From an uncultured Eubacteriales bacterium (GTDB lineage Bacteria > Bacillota > Clostridia > Christensenellales > UMGS416): a stretch of 59,045 bases of DNA. The notes beneath the pieces were generated by a model. That model had not been told where the DNA came from, did not search any database, and worked only from the letters and a program-made list of their open reading frames with translations. Within the stretch, counting starts at the first letter, position 1. Each line of letters opens with the position of its first letter. The position numbers were made by a program, and so were the translations under genes. Of the stretch, positions 8,647-17,166 are shown one piece after another. The stretch spans positions 1-59,045 of the forward strand of contig UQLW01000020.1 in NCBI GenBank assembly GCA_900542005.1. Direction: 5' to 3'.

Positions 8647-9837
8647 TTACTTGGCGTAATTATCGAAATAGTTCTGGATATAGACGATGGGCGTGCCCTT
8701 ATCGCCGCTGCCGCTGGTCAGGTCGCAGAGCGAGCCGATCAGGTCGGTCAGGCGGCGGGGCGTGGTGCCCTGCGATTCCATCTGCCCCACCAGGTTGTCG
8801 TCCTTTTGGCGGATATAGTCGGTGATGGCCTGCTTCAGAGCGTCGCCGGAGAGATCGGCGAAATTGTTGTCCGCCAGATACTTGAGCTTGATCTCGTTGG
8901 GCGTGCCCTCCAGGCCCGGCGTATAGGCCGGGGATACCACCGGGTCGGCCAGCTCCCAGATCTTGCCGACCGGATCCTTGAAGGCGCCGTCGCCATAGAC
9001 CATGACCTCCACCGGCTTGCCGGTAGCCTGAGTAAAGCGCGCCTGCACCTCGAGCACAAAACGGTCCGTCTCCCGGGGGAAAAGCTTGACCGTGGACTCG
9101 GTAGCCTTGTTGGAGCCCAGCAGGCCATAGCGCTCGTTATAGCCGCCGCCCTGACGGGGCGCGGTCATGATATCATCCAGCCCGTATACCAGCTGTGCGC
9201 CGGCCGCCTTCAGCAGCCGCTTGGTCCGCTGGCGGGTATGAATATCGCAGGTCAGCACGCTGCCGGTATAATCCAGGATGCTGCGGCAGTTATTGGAGAA
9301 GAGGATGGACACCTCGGCGCCTTCCTCGGCAATGAGCTGCTTATAATAGCTGACGTAATCCACGCCGGTAAAGGGGTGGATCTGCTGGCCGAACAGCTCG
9401 CGATAGCGCGCCTCGGTCAGCACATCGGTATAGGGATCGATACTCTTTTCATCGAGAAGATCCTGGCTGACCAGATGATTGCCCACCTCATCGGAGGGAT
9501 AGGAGAGCATCAGCACAATTTTCTTTGCGCCCCGGGCGATGCCCCGCAGGCAGATGGCGAAGCGGTTGCGGCTCAGGATCGGGAAGATGACGCCGACGGT
9601 AGCGTCGCCGAATTTTTCCCGCACATCGGCGGCAATGTCGTCCACCGTGGCATAGTTCCCCTGGGCGCGGGCCACGACCGCCTCGGTGACGGCGATAATA
9701 TCCCGCTCGCCGGGCGCAAAGCCCTCGGCCTGCTGCGCCTGGAGCACGGCGTCCACCACAATCTGGGGGAGATCATCGCCCTCACGAATAATCGGGGCCC
9801 GGATGCCCCGCGAAATGGTGCCAACCTTACGTTCCAA
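8647..9837 (-). CDS. coenzyme F420-0:L-glutamate ligase-like protein (CofE family)
   Basis: The 396-residue protein belongs to the clostridial branch of the CofE-like ligases; true CofE adds gamma-linked glutamates to F420 in a GTP-dependent reaction. Features seen are GTISRGIRAPIIREGDD, VVARAQGNYATVDDIAAD, GVIFPILSRNRF, VMVYGDGAFKDPVGKIWELAD and the C-terminal SQGTTPRRLTDLIGSLC. The frame is open to 9900, but the TTG at 9835-9837 fits best: AAGGA lies 9 bases upstream and the family starts with (L/M)ERKVGT. No other F420 gene is in the window, so the natural substrate may be different. A promoter and strong terminator bracket it as a single gene. Confidence 0.85.
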   Translation of the reverse strand: MERKVGTISRGIRAPIIREGDDLPQIVVDAVLQAQQAEGFAPGERDIIAVTEAVVARAQGNYATVDDIAADVREKFGDATVGVIFPILSRNRFAICLRGIARGAKKIVLMLSYPSDEVGNHLVSQDLLDEKSIDPYTDVLTEARYRELFGQQIHPFTGVDYVSYYKQLIAEEGAEVSILFSNNCRSILDYTGSVLTCDIHTRQRTKRLLKAAGAQLVYGLDDIMTAPRQGGGYNERYGLLGSNKATESTVKLFPRETDRFVLEVQARFTQATGKPVEVMVYGDGAFKDPVGKIWELADPVVSPAYTPGLEGTPNEIKLKYLADNNFADLSGDALKQAITDYIRQKDDNLVGQMESQGTTPRRLTDLIGSLCDLTSGSGDKGTPIVYIQNYFDNYAK

Positions 9838-9923
9838 AGTGATACATCCTTTCCAATGCGCCAAGCCATGGCGGCCTACGCAAGATAAGCCGCAATGCAT
9901 ACGACAAGCTGCGGCTAGTTAAC

Positions 9924-9932
9924 AGTATACCA
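9924..9932 (-). promoter_or_regulatory. extended -10 promoter of the CofE-like gene
   Basis: On the minus strand TGGTATACT gives an extended -10 (TATACT at 9924-9929). No convincing -35 is present. The leader of about 80 bases contains a GCCGCA...TGCGGC hairpin. Confidence 0.5.
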
Positions 9933-10012
9933 TAGCGGACTGCGGCTGAACAGCCCTGAAAAGATTTTTCGCCGGTTTCCCCAACAAATCCGGACGGCGC
10001 GGCGCCGGAAAG

Positions 10013-10040
10013 GAAAAAGCCCCCGGCAAAGGCCGGGGGC
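10013..10040 (-). terminator. hppA terminator
   Basis: GCCCCCGGC (minus strand of 10032-10040) pairs with GCCGGGGGC (10019-10027) around a 4-base loop, followed by TTTTTCC, 14 bases after the hppA stop. Confidence 0.85.
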
Positions 10041-10054
10041 AGCGGGAGCGGGCG

Positions 10055-12094
10055 CTAGCGCAGCAGCGACAGAGCGACGAAGAGACCGGCCGCCAGAGAG
10101 GACACCAGGGAGACTACGGTGATCTGCGTGTTGATGGAGGGGCCGGCCGTATCCTTAAAGGGATCGCCCACCGTATCGCCGATGACGGCGGCCTTATGGG
10201 CATCGCTGCCCTTGCCGCCGCAATGGCCGGCTTCGATGTACTTCTTGGCGTTGTCCCACAGGCCGCCGGCATTGCTCATCAGCATGGCCAGGAGCAGGCC
10301 TGTCACGATGTTCCCCATAAGGAAGCCGCCCACAGCCTCGACGCCGCCGACAAAGCCCACGGCAAGGGTACCCAGGATGGCCATGAGGCCGGCGGGAATG
10401 AGCTCGCGGATTGCTCCGCCGGTGGCGATGTCGATGCAGCGGTCATATTCGGGGTGGACGCCTTCGCGCCCCTCCTTCAGCCCCGGAATGGTGGAGAATT
10501 GCCGGTGGATCTCCCCGACCATCTTTTGCGAGTTGCGGTCGACGCCCAGGATCAGCATAGCGGAGAACACCGCCGGAATGGCCGCGCCGATCAGCGCGCC
10601 GAAGAAGACGAGGGGATCCATCAGGTTAAAGCTGACGGTTCCGCCCACGGAAAGCACCGTCTCCCGGAAGGCGCCCAGCAGCGCGATCACGGTCAGCCCG
10701 GCCGCGCCGATGGCAAAGCCCTTGGTGATGGCCTTGGAGGTGTTGCCGGCCGCGTCCAGCTTGTCGGTGATCTCCAGCACCTCATCGCCCAGGGATACCA
10801 TCTCGGCCAAGCCCCGGGCGTTGTCGACGATGGGGCCATAGGCGTCGTTGGAGATAATCATGCCCACCACGGACAGCATCCCAATGGCGGCGATGGCGAT
10901 GCCGAACATGGGGTATCCCCCGCCCAGCGGCTCGCAGAGCTTATAGGCGGCCAGGGCGGCCACGCCGATGCCGGCCATGGAGGGCAGCGTGCTGAGCAGG
11001 CCATAGGAGAAGCCGGAGAGGATGGTAAAGGCAGGGCCGCTCTTACAGGCCTCGGCCACGCGGGCTACCGGCTTTTTGTCGTCGCCGGTAAAGAATTCAC
11101 TGGTGAAGCCGATGATCACACCGGCGGCCATACCCAGCATAGCCGCGCCCCAAATGCGCAGGGAATAGCTGCACACAAGACAGGCCGCCAGGGTGAACAG
11201 CGCGAAGAGCAGGCAGGTCAGATAGGTACCGCCATTCAGTGCCCGGCCGGGATCCCCCTTTTGCCCAATGCGGGCTGCGAGGACGCCGACGATGGAGGCC
11301 AGCAGGCCCAGGGCCCCAAAGCAGAAGATGAGATCGATGAGCCCGAGGGGAGCCGCGATTACGATGGCGGCAGCGACGGAGGCAACGTTGGAATCAAAAA
11401 GGTCGGCGCCCATGCCGGCTACGTCGCCCACATTATCGCCCACATTATCCGCGATGACGGCAGGATTGCGGGGATCATCCTCGGGGATGCCAAGCTCGAC
11501 CTTGCCGGTCAGGTCGGCGGCAATATCGGCCGTTTTGGTAAAAATGCCGCCGCCAGCCTTGGCAAAGAGGGCCAGGGAGCTGGCGCCAAAGCTGAAGGCC
11601 ATGATGACGTCGGAGCTGCGGGTGATGAGATAGAGCAGGGCGGCGCCCAGCAGCGAGGAGGCTACGACAGCCATCCCCATGACCGCGCCGCCGCGGAAGC
11701 CGGCCATGAAGGCCGGGGCCAGGCCCTGACGGGCCGCGGAGGCGGCGCGCACGTTGGCGATGGTGGCGATGCTGATGCCCACATAGCCGGCAACGCCGGA
11801 AAGAAAGGTGCCAACCAAATAGGCCAGCGCCATTGCGGCATTTTGCCCAGCCCCCTGCCCGCTCCAGATGGGGGACGGGAAAAAGGTCAGAATCAGCACC
11901 GCGGCGACGCCGCAGAAGACCGCAAGCGTGCGGTACTCGCGCCGCATGAAGGTAAAAGCGCCGCGGCGGATCAGCGTACCGATACGCTCAATTTCAGCGC
12001 CGGCGGTGGGAAGGGATTTAACCCACCGGTAAAAGTAAGCGGCCACGGCCAGCGCGGCCAGGGAAACGACGATGGAAACCATTGCCCAAAGCAT
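10055..12094 (-). CDS. hppA: membrane-bound proton-translocating pyrophosphatase
   Basis: This 679-residue polytopic protein hydrolyses pyrophosphate and pumps cations across the membrane. It has the signature DNVGDNVGDVAGMGADLF, the later IGDTVGDPFKDTAGPSIN, and roughly sixteen hydrophobic segments. The residue known to decide potassium dependence is lysine here (GNTSKA, K at about 454); K+-dependent, usually Na+-pumping enzymes have alanine there. This suggests a K+-independent H+ pump. The ATG has AAGGAGG upstream. It lies 52 bases after a small membrane-protein gene and probably shares its transcript. Confidence 0.95.
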   Translation of the reverse strand: MLWAMVSIVVSLAALAVAAYFYRWVKSLPTAGAEIERIGTLIRRGAFTFMRREYRTLAVFCGVAAVLILTFFPSPIWSGQGAGQNAAMALAYLVGTFLSGVAGYVGISIATIANVRAASAARQGLAPAFMAGFRGGAVMGMAVVASSLLGAALLYLITRSSDVIMAFSFGASSLALFAKAGGGIFTKTADIAADLTGKVELGIPEDDPRNPAVIADNVGDNVGDVAGMGADLFDSNVASVAAAIVIAAPLGLIDLIFCFGALGLLASIVGVLAARIGQKGDPGRALNGGTYLTCLLFALFTLAACLVCSYSLRIWGAAMLGMAAGVIIGFTSEFFTGDDKKPVARVAEACKSGPAFTILSGFSYGLLSTLPSMAGIGVAALAAYKLCEPLGGGYPMFGIAIAAIGMLSVVGMIISNDAYGPIVDNARGLAEMVSLGDEVLEITDKLDAAGNTSKAITKGFAIGAAGLTVIALLGAFRETVLSVGGTVSFNLMDPLVFFGALIGAAIPAVFSAMLILGVDRNSQKMVGEIHRQFSTIPGLKEGREGVHPEYDRCIDIATGGAIRELIPAGLMAILGTLAVGFVGGVEAVGGFLMGNIVTGLLLAMLMSNAGGLWDNAKKYIEAGHCGGKGSDAHKAAVIGDTVGDPFKDTAGPSINTQITVVSLVSSLAAGLFVALSLLR

Positions 12095-12146
12095 CGGATC
12101 ATCCTCCTTTTGAATGGAAGGGACAGCAGGGCCCCTTCGTTATGGA

Positions 12147-12542
12147 TCAAACCGATGGCGGCAGCGGTGGGGCGCGCCCGGCATGGCGAAGGCCAAGGCG
12201 GCCCTCCAGCACCGAGGGGTGGGTCGGGGCCGCGCAGCTTTCATGCCGGAGCGGCAGCGCGGGCGGATAGGCCGGCGGGCACGAGGGCAGCGCCGGGAAA
12301 AAGCGATGAGCGGGCATCCGCTCGCAGGACGGGGATTCCCGCAGGGACTCGCCGGCGGCCATACAATAAACCTGGACCCGGCGCGCTGCGGACAGCAGGC
12401 GGACGGGCCCGGGCTGCGATCGTTCAGCCGGGGCGGAGGAAAGCGGCAGATATTCGGTGTACAGCAGGCAAAGGGAAAAAAGGGCGGCAACAAGCAAGGC
12501 CCCAAGACGCCGGGCCGGACTCCCCTTTATCCGCTGCGGCAT
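12147..12542 (-). CDS. small membrane-anchored hypothetical protein upstream of hppA
   Basis: I do not recognise the family. The 131-residue product begins MPQRIKGSPARRLG, has one hydrophobic N-terminal segment (ALLVAALFSLCLLY) and a proline/alanine-rich remainder. The frame extends to an earlier ATG at 12566, but the ATG at 12542 has AAGGA 9 bases upstream and lies at a sensible distance from the promoter at 12581-12609. It precedes hppA by 52 bases. Overlapping frames on the other strand weaken coding confidence; the promoter and ribosome site support it. Confidence 0.45.
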   Translation of the reverse strand: MPQRIKGSPARRLGALLVAALFSLCLLYTEYLPLSSAPAERSQPGPVRLLSAARRVQVYCMAAGESLRESPSCERMPAHRFFPALPSCPPAYPPALPLRHESCAAPTHPSVLEGRLGLRHAGRAPPLPPSV

Positions 12543-12580
12543 GCTGCTGCTTCCTTCCATGGCCATTCTTCCCTTATTCT

Positions 12581-12609
12581 ATTATTCCATAAGGAAAAGA
12601 AGCTGTAAA
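12581..12609 (-). promoter_or_regulatory. promoter of the small membrane protein / hppA transcript
   Basis: On the minus strand TTTACA (12604-12609) and AATAAT (12581-12586) are exactly 17 bases apart in a locally AT-rich patch. Confidence 0.6.
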
Positions 12610-12674
12610 GATCGGGAAATGCCAGAAATATATCCGATTTTTTCCCTATGAACCCCGGATGGGGAGGACAGGGG

Positions 12675-12710
12675 AAAACAAGAAGGGAGAAGCCGGCCGG
12701 CTTCTCCCTT
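12675..12710 (-). terminator. terminator of the GH78 gene
   Basis: A perfect 28-base palindrome (12683-12710, AAGGGAGAAGCCGG and its complement) lies 12 bases after the GH78 stop. The minus-strand tail is CTTGTTTT. Confidence 0.75.
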
Positions 12711-12722
12711 TGGGGGCTAGCG

Positions 12723-15383
12723 TCATGATGCGTTAAGGGGATAGGCCAATTCATAGCGGCCGCTGCCCAGCGTAAGCTCCACACCGTCGCCGCTGGCTTG
12801 CGCGTCGCGCAGCCCTTCACAGGCGGCAATGGGGCGCCCGCCCTCGGTTAGCCCGGAAAGCTCCGCCTGCTCCAATACGACGGTGGCATAGGTGTTTTCC
12901 GGAATCTGCAGCTTGACGAGCATGCGGCCATCCTCGCGCTGCCAGCGCAGGGCCAGCCGGCCATAGCTGGTTTCCAGCGAAGCCTGCGCCCAGGCCAGCT
13001 CCGGAACAAAGCGGGGATGGATCACGCTATGGTGATAGGCGGGATCGGCCTCGTCCAGATCCAGGCCCACGGCATAGCGGGTCATCCATTCCGCCACGCA
13101 GCCATAGGCATAGTGGTTATAGGAGTTCATATCGTCGCTCCAGAAGCTGCCGTCGGGCCGTATGCCGTCCCAGTGCTCCCAGATGGTGGTCGCGCCCTTG
13201 GTGATGGGATAGAGCCAGGAGGGGAAATCCTTCTGCATGAACAGGCGGCAGGCCACGTCGTGGTAGCCGTGCTCCGACAGCGTCAGAAGCAGATAGGGCG
13301 TGCCGACAAAGCCCGTATCCAGATGGTAATCATTCTGCGCGATCAGGCGTACAAGCTCATCGGCGGTGCGTTGGATGTGCTTATCCTCGACAATCCCGAA
13401 ATGCAGCGCCAGCACATGGGCTGTCTGGGTGGCAATCGCCAGGCGGCCGGTGGGCGTAATATACTCCCGCCGGATATGCCGCAGGATCTTTTCCCGCATC
13501 TTGTCGTACCGCTTGGCATCCTTGGCCTGCCCCAGCAGATGGGCCGTCTTGGCCACCAGCGTGACCGAATACAGATAGAAGGCGCTGGCGATATAGTAAA
13601 TATCGGTCAGCCCGGTATAGCTTTCCTGTCCCTCCTTGGGGTGGGCGTCCAGCGCCAGCCAGTCGCCGAACTGGAAGCCGGTATCCCACAGATTGCGCTC
13701 GTCGCCGGTGGCGCGGATGTACTCGACCCAGGCCTTCATAGAGCTGTATTGCTGCTCCAGAATACGGCGGTCGCCATAGCAGCTGTAGAGGGTCCAGGGG
13801 CAGATTGCCGCTGCGTCGCCCCAGGCGGAGCTGCCGCAGTTCTTTTCACCCAGCACGTTGGGCACCACATGGGGAACCGCGCCGTCGGAGCGCTGGTCAA
13901 GCTTCAGGTCATGGAGCCACTTGGTAAAGAGGGGCGCAGAGCTCATGTTAAAGCAGGCGGTACGGATGAAGGCCTGGGCGTCGCCCGTCCAGCCTAAGCG
14001 CTCGTCCCGCTGGGGGCAGTCGGTGGGCACGTCGACAAAGTTGCCCTTCTGCCCCCATACGACATTGTGATAGAGCTGGTTCACCATGGGATCGGAGCAG
14101 GCAAAGTCGCCGGTTCGCTCCAGATCAGAGTGGATAACCACGCCGGTAAAGTCGTCGGGGTCTACCGGGCAGGGCCAGTTCTCCAGGCGCACATAGCGGA
14201 AGCCCATGTGGGTGAAGGCCGGTTCATAGCTGGCCCGCCCACCCCTGAGGGTGACGGTGAAATGGGGATCGGCCCGGCGCAGGTTGCCGGTGTAGAAGTT
14301 CCCGTCCTTATCCAGCACCTCCGCATGGCGCAGCGCCAGGGTGTGCCCCTGGGAGCCCTCCACGGTGAAGCGCATGACGCCCACCATATTCTGTCCCATG
14401 TCCAGCACCGTTTCGCCCCGCGGCGTTTTCAGCACGGCGACCGGCTTGAGCAGCTCCTGCGCGCGGGCGGGGATCCCCTCCTGGGCCACAAGCGTATCCA
14501 GAGGATGGTCGATCTCACGGCAGGAGGCCCAATCCCCATCGTCAAATCCCGGCTGATCCCAGCCCGGCAGCTCCAGCCGGGCGTCATAGGTCTCGCCCAG
14601 GTAGAAGTCCGAGGTCACGATGGGACCGGTATGCCATTTCCACTGCCCGTCGCTGCACAGCAGCACCTCCTGGCCGCCCTCCAGGGTAACGGCCAGCTGA
14701 ACCAGCGCGGCCAGCGTATCGCCATAGTTACGCCCGGCATGCTGGCGGATGACCTGGCCATGATACCAGCCGTCGCCCAGCATGACGCCCAGCGCGTTCT
14801 CGCCCGTATGCAGCAGGTCGGTCACATCGTAGCACTGGTACTGGACGCGCTTGTCATAGCAGGTCCAGCCCGGCGTGAAATAATCGGCGCCCACGGCCTG
14901 GCCGTTGATGCGCAGCCGGTACAGGCCCAGGGCGGAGGCATAGACGCGGGCGGAGCGCACCGGGGCGGCCAGCAGGAAGCTCCGGCGCATCAGGGGCAGC
15001 CGGGTCATTTCAGAGGCCGGCGCGCCGCCGGCGATCCATCGGGCCTGCCAGCGCCCGGCATCCATCAGGCCGGTTTCAAAGCTGCTCCAGGCGCTCCAGC
15101 AGCTTTTCTCCGCCTCCGTGCAGGCGCGAACGCGCCAGCGGTAGGCCCGGCACGCCTCCAGCGGCAGCCCCTGATAGGCCACGAGGTTGGAACGGCTGCT
15201 GTAGACCTTGCCGCTCTGCCAGACCAGGCGCCCGCCCTCCTGCTCGGCGACCTCAATCTCATACCGGCTCTGCTCCACGCCGCGCCGGTCGGAGTCCAGC
15301 GACCAGGAAAAGCGGGGCGCAACCACATCCAGCCCCAGGGGATTGCTGCGGTATTCGCAGCGCAAGTTAACGACCTGTAGCAT
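12723..15383 (-). CDS. alpha-L-rhamnosidase (glycoside hydrolase family 78)
   Basis: The 886-residue enzyme removes terminal alpha-L-rhamnose from glycans or plant glycosides. It has N-terminal beta-sandwich domains (LRCEYRSNPLGLDVVAPRFSW, the typical GH78 opening), then an alpha/alpha toroid catalytic domain with the acid motif DCPQRDERLGWTGDAQ (about 453-468) and the downstream Glu motif TTIWEHWDG (about 731). No signal peptide is visible, so it is probably cytoplasmic and acts on imported oligosaccharides. The ATG has AGGAGG upstream and lies 13 bases after the DUF1836 gene, so the two form an operon. Confidence 0.93.
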   Translation of the reverse strand: MLQVVNLRCEYRSNPLGLDVVAPRFSWSLDSDRRGVEQSRYEIEVAEQEGGRLVWQSGKVYSSRSNLVAYQGLPLEACRAYRWRVRACTEAEKSCWSAWSSFETGLMDAGRWQARWIAGGAPASEMTRLPLMRRSFLLAAPVRSARVYASALGLYRLRINGQAVGADYFTPGWTCYDKRVQYQCYDVTDLLHTGENALGVMLGDGWYHGQVIRQHAGRNYGDTLAALVQLAVTLEGGQEVLLCSDGQWKWHTGPIVTSDFYLGETYDARLELPGWDQPGFDDGDWASCREIDHPLDTLVAQEGIPARAQELLKPVAVLKTPRGETVLDMGQNMVGVMRFTVEGSQGHTLALRHAEVLDKDGNFYTGNLRRADPHFTVTLRGGRASYEPAFTHMGFRYVRLENWPCPVDPDDFTGVVIHSDLERTGDFACSDPMVNQLYHNVVWGQKGNFVDVPTDCPQRDERLGWTGDAQAFIRTACFNMSSAPLFTKWLHDLKLDQRSDGAVPHVVPNVLGEKNCGSSAWGDAAAICPWTLYSCYGDRRILEQQYSSMKAWVEYIRATGDERNLWDTGFQFGDWLALDAHPKEGQESYTGLTDIYYIASAFYLYSVTLVAKTAHLLGQAKDAKRYDKMREKILRHIRREYITPTGRLAIATQTAHVLALHFGIVEDKHIQRTADELVRLIAQNDYHLDTGFVGTPYLLLTLSEHGYHDVACRLFMQKDFPSWLYPITKGATTIWEHWDGIRPDGSFWSDDMNSYNHYAYGCVAEWMTRYAVGLDLDEADPAYHHSVIHPRFVPELAWAQASLETSYGRLALRWQREDGRMLVKLQIPENTYATVVLEQAELSGLTEGGRPIAACEGLRDAQASGDGVELTLGSGRYELAYPLNAS

Positions 15384-15396
15384 GGGGTTCCTCCTG

Positions 15397-16005
15397 TTAT
15401 TTTTTGGGTTCCTCCGGGTCCTTGCTGGCGTCCAGCAGCCGGGTGCATACCATCTTGTGGGCGGTGGCCTCCAGAGAAAGCAGGGAGAGCAGCATCATCT
15501 TTTCATAGCGGGCGCCCTCCAGGCCATGCTCCTTCAGCCGCCGGGCGATCCGTTCCTCCCGCTCGCAGTTGGCCCTTGCATATTCGGCCCGGTATTCGTC
15601 GGCCAGCTCCTGATAGATATCGTAAAAAGCCTCCAGCTGCTCGTGATCCTTATCCTGCATGATGGCGAAAAAATCGCCGATATCCTGAATGGAGAGCACC
15701 TGCTTGAGCAGGAAGATATAGATAAGCGTGATCAGGTGGCGGCGGGAGTAGCGCTTTTTATCGGGGCGGGGCAGGATGCCCGCCTTGGCGTAGTTATTAA
15801 TCATGGTATTGGTGAATACCTTGTCCTGCGGGTCCCGTGCGAAGGCGCGCATCTCCTGGTCGAAGAAAGAGACGACCTGCTCCATGTACAGATCCACCTT
15901 GGGGATGTCGCGGGTCTGGATCAAGGGCGTTTGAGCCACCTCCTCGATCAGCCTGCGGATCTCCTCGCGGGCGTCTTCGTGACTTCCATTACGATTTTCC
16001 TGCAT
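15397..16005 (-). CDS. DUF1836 domain-containing protein, probable MerR-like transcriptional regulator
   Basis: DUF1836 proteins carry a MerR-like winged helix and are common in Clostridia and Bacilli; their targets are mostly unknown. The 202-residue product shows the typical sequence DKVFTNTMINNYAKAGILPRPDKKRYSRRHLITLIYIFLLK (in parts: NTMINNYAK, then KRYSRRHL at the recognition region, then LKQVLSIQDIG). The frame is open to 16125, but the ATG at 16005 has GAGG 6 bases upstream and avoids an arginine-rich extension. It sits directly before the GH78 gene and may control it. Confidence 0.8.
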   Translation of the reverse strand: MQENRNGSHEDAREEIRRLIEEVAQTPLIQTRDIPKVDLYMEQVVSFFDQEMRAFARDPQDKVFTNTMINNYAKAGILPRPDKKRYSRRHLITLIYIFLLKQVLSIQDIGDFFAIMQDKDHEQLEAFYDIYQELADEYRAEYARANCEREERIARRLKEHGLEGARYEKMMLLSLLSLEATAHKMVCTRLLDASKDPEEPKK

Positions 16006-16140
16006 CCTGCGCCTCTTTCCTTTCTTATGCCGGGGGAAACCTCCCCATTTATCCTTTCCCATTTTATCATAGCGGACGGGCCGCCGCAACGGGACGATTT
16101 TGACCTGTCGGCGGCGCGCATGCACGCGGGAATTTTATCC

Positions 16141-16169
16141 TTGAGATAAAGAATCCGCGATGCTACAAT
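16141..16169 (+). promoter_or_regulatory. promoter of the TIM-barrel protein gene (and possibly metK)
   Basis: TTGAGA (16141-16146) and TACAAT (16164-16169) have 17-base spacing, 35 bases before the start codon. Confidence 0.7.
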
Positions 16170-16203
16170 ACTTTATAGGAATAACTTTCGACGAGGTGAT
16201 CGC

Positions 16204-17082
16204 ATGGCGCAGCAAGCCTTTCCCCGTACGACGGTAGCCGGGGTCTCCCTACCCCGCATGATCATGGGCAGCAACTGGATCCTGGGATATTCCCATACCA
16301 GCGTGGCGGCCGACCAGTATATCAATACCATGAACCGCAACCGGGAGTCCATCGCCCAGATTGCCCAGCGCTTTCTGGCCTGGGACATCAACGCCGTCAT
16401 GGCCCCGATGAGCGACAACCCGGTGATGGAGGATGGGATCAAGCTGGCCGAGGACCGCACGGGCAAGGGGATGATCCGCATCGACACGCCGATCCTGAAC
16501 GTGGACGACAGCGCCCAGGGACGCCGGGAAGCCCGGGAGCAGATCAAAAAAGCGGCCCAGGGCGGCGCGGCCTTTTGCCTCATCCATCATTCCTCGGCCG
16601 AGCAGCTTGTCAATAAAAACCTGTCGGCCATCCCACGGCTCCCCGATTATCTGTCCATGATCCGGGAGGAGGGGATGATTCCCGGCCTTTCGGCCCACAT
16701 GCCGGAGCTGATCCTTTATTCCGATGCCAACGGCTATGATGTGGAAACCTATATCCAGCTCTATAACCCGATGGGCTTTTTGATGCAGGTGGAGATCGAG
16801 CAGGTCAGCCGCATCATTCACCGGGCGAAAAAGCCGGTCATGACCATCAAGCCCATGGCGGCGGGCCGCTGCTCCCCCTATGTGGGCATCACCTTCGCCT
16901 ATGCCACGCTGCGGGAGCAGGATATGGTTACGGTGGGCTGCATGACGCCGGATGAGGCCGATGAGGATATTGAAATCGGCCTGGCGGCCATCGAGCGGCG
17001 GCTGCCTGAGCTGGAGGCCCGCTCCTCGCCCAACAAGACGGCGGTGCTGGACGGCGGGGCCAACAAGTACCATACCTTTTAG
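16204..17082 (+). CDS. conserved protein of unknown function, TIM-barrel/aldo-keto-reductase-like
   Basis: I cannot name a specific function for this 292-residue soluble protein. It starts MAQQAFPRTTVAGVSLPRMIMGSNWILGYSH and has a (beta/alpha)-barrel style pattern. Its C-terminal part (KPVMTIKPMAAGRCSPY, FAYATLREQDMVTVGCMTPDEADED) resembles the end of aldo/keto reductase barrels, where a lysine-proline-rich strand is followed by a cofactor loop. The classical Asp-Tyr-Lys-His tetrad is not evident. The ATG has GAGGTGATC upstream. metK follows after 84 bases containing a hairpin, so the two may be linked. Confidence 0.6.
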   Translation: MAQQAFPRTTVAGVSLPRMIMGSNWILGYSHTSVAADQYINTMNRNRESIAQIAQRFLAWDINAVMAPMSDNPVMEDGIKLAEDRTGKGMIRIDTPILNVDDSAQGRREAREQIKKAAQGGAAFCLIHHSSAEQLVNKNLSAIPRLPDYLSMIREEGMIPGLSAHMPELILYSDANGYDVETYIQLYNPMGFLMQVEIEQVSRIIHRAKKPVMTIKPMAAGRCSPYVGITFAYATLREQDMVTVGCMTPDEADEDIEIGLAAIERRLPELEARSSPNKTAVLDGGANKYHTF

Positions 17083-17090
17083 ATACCGCA

Positions 17091-17119
17091 GCAGCCCCCG
17101 GTGCAGAGCCGGGGGCTGC
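17091..17119 (+). terminator. GC-rich hairpin between the TIM-barrel gene and metK
   Basis: GCAGCCCCCGG (17091-17101) pairs perfectly with CCGGGGGCTGC (17109-17119) around 7 bases. No T-tract follows, so it may attenuate rather than end transcription, or protect the upstream mRNA end. Confidence 0.5.
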
Positions 17120-17166
17120 CTATGCGCGGCGGGCGGCGCCCTGCCGCGGTGAAAAGGAGACAAACC

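Noticed and set aside
10196..12592. 798-codon open frame antisense to hppA
   Set aside because: Shadow of hppA codons; Gly/His/Asp-rich translation without domain features.
17083..17166. SAM riboswitch upstream of metK
   Set aside because: The gap is too short and holds one simple hairpin without the conserved SAM-I core.
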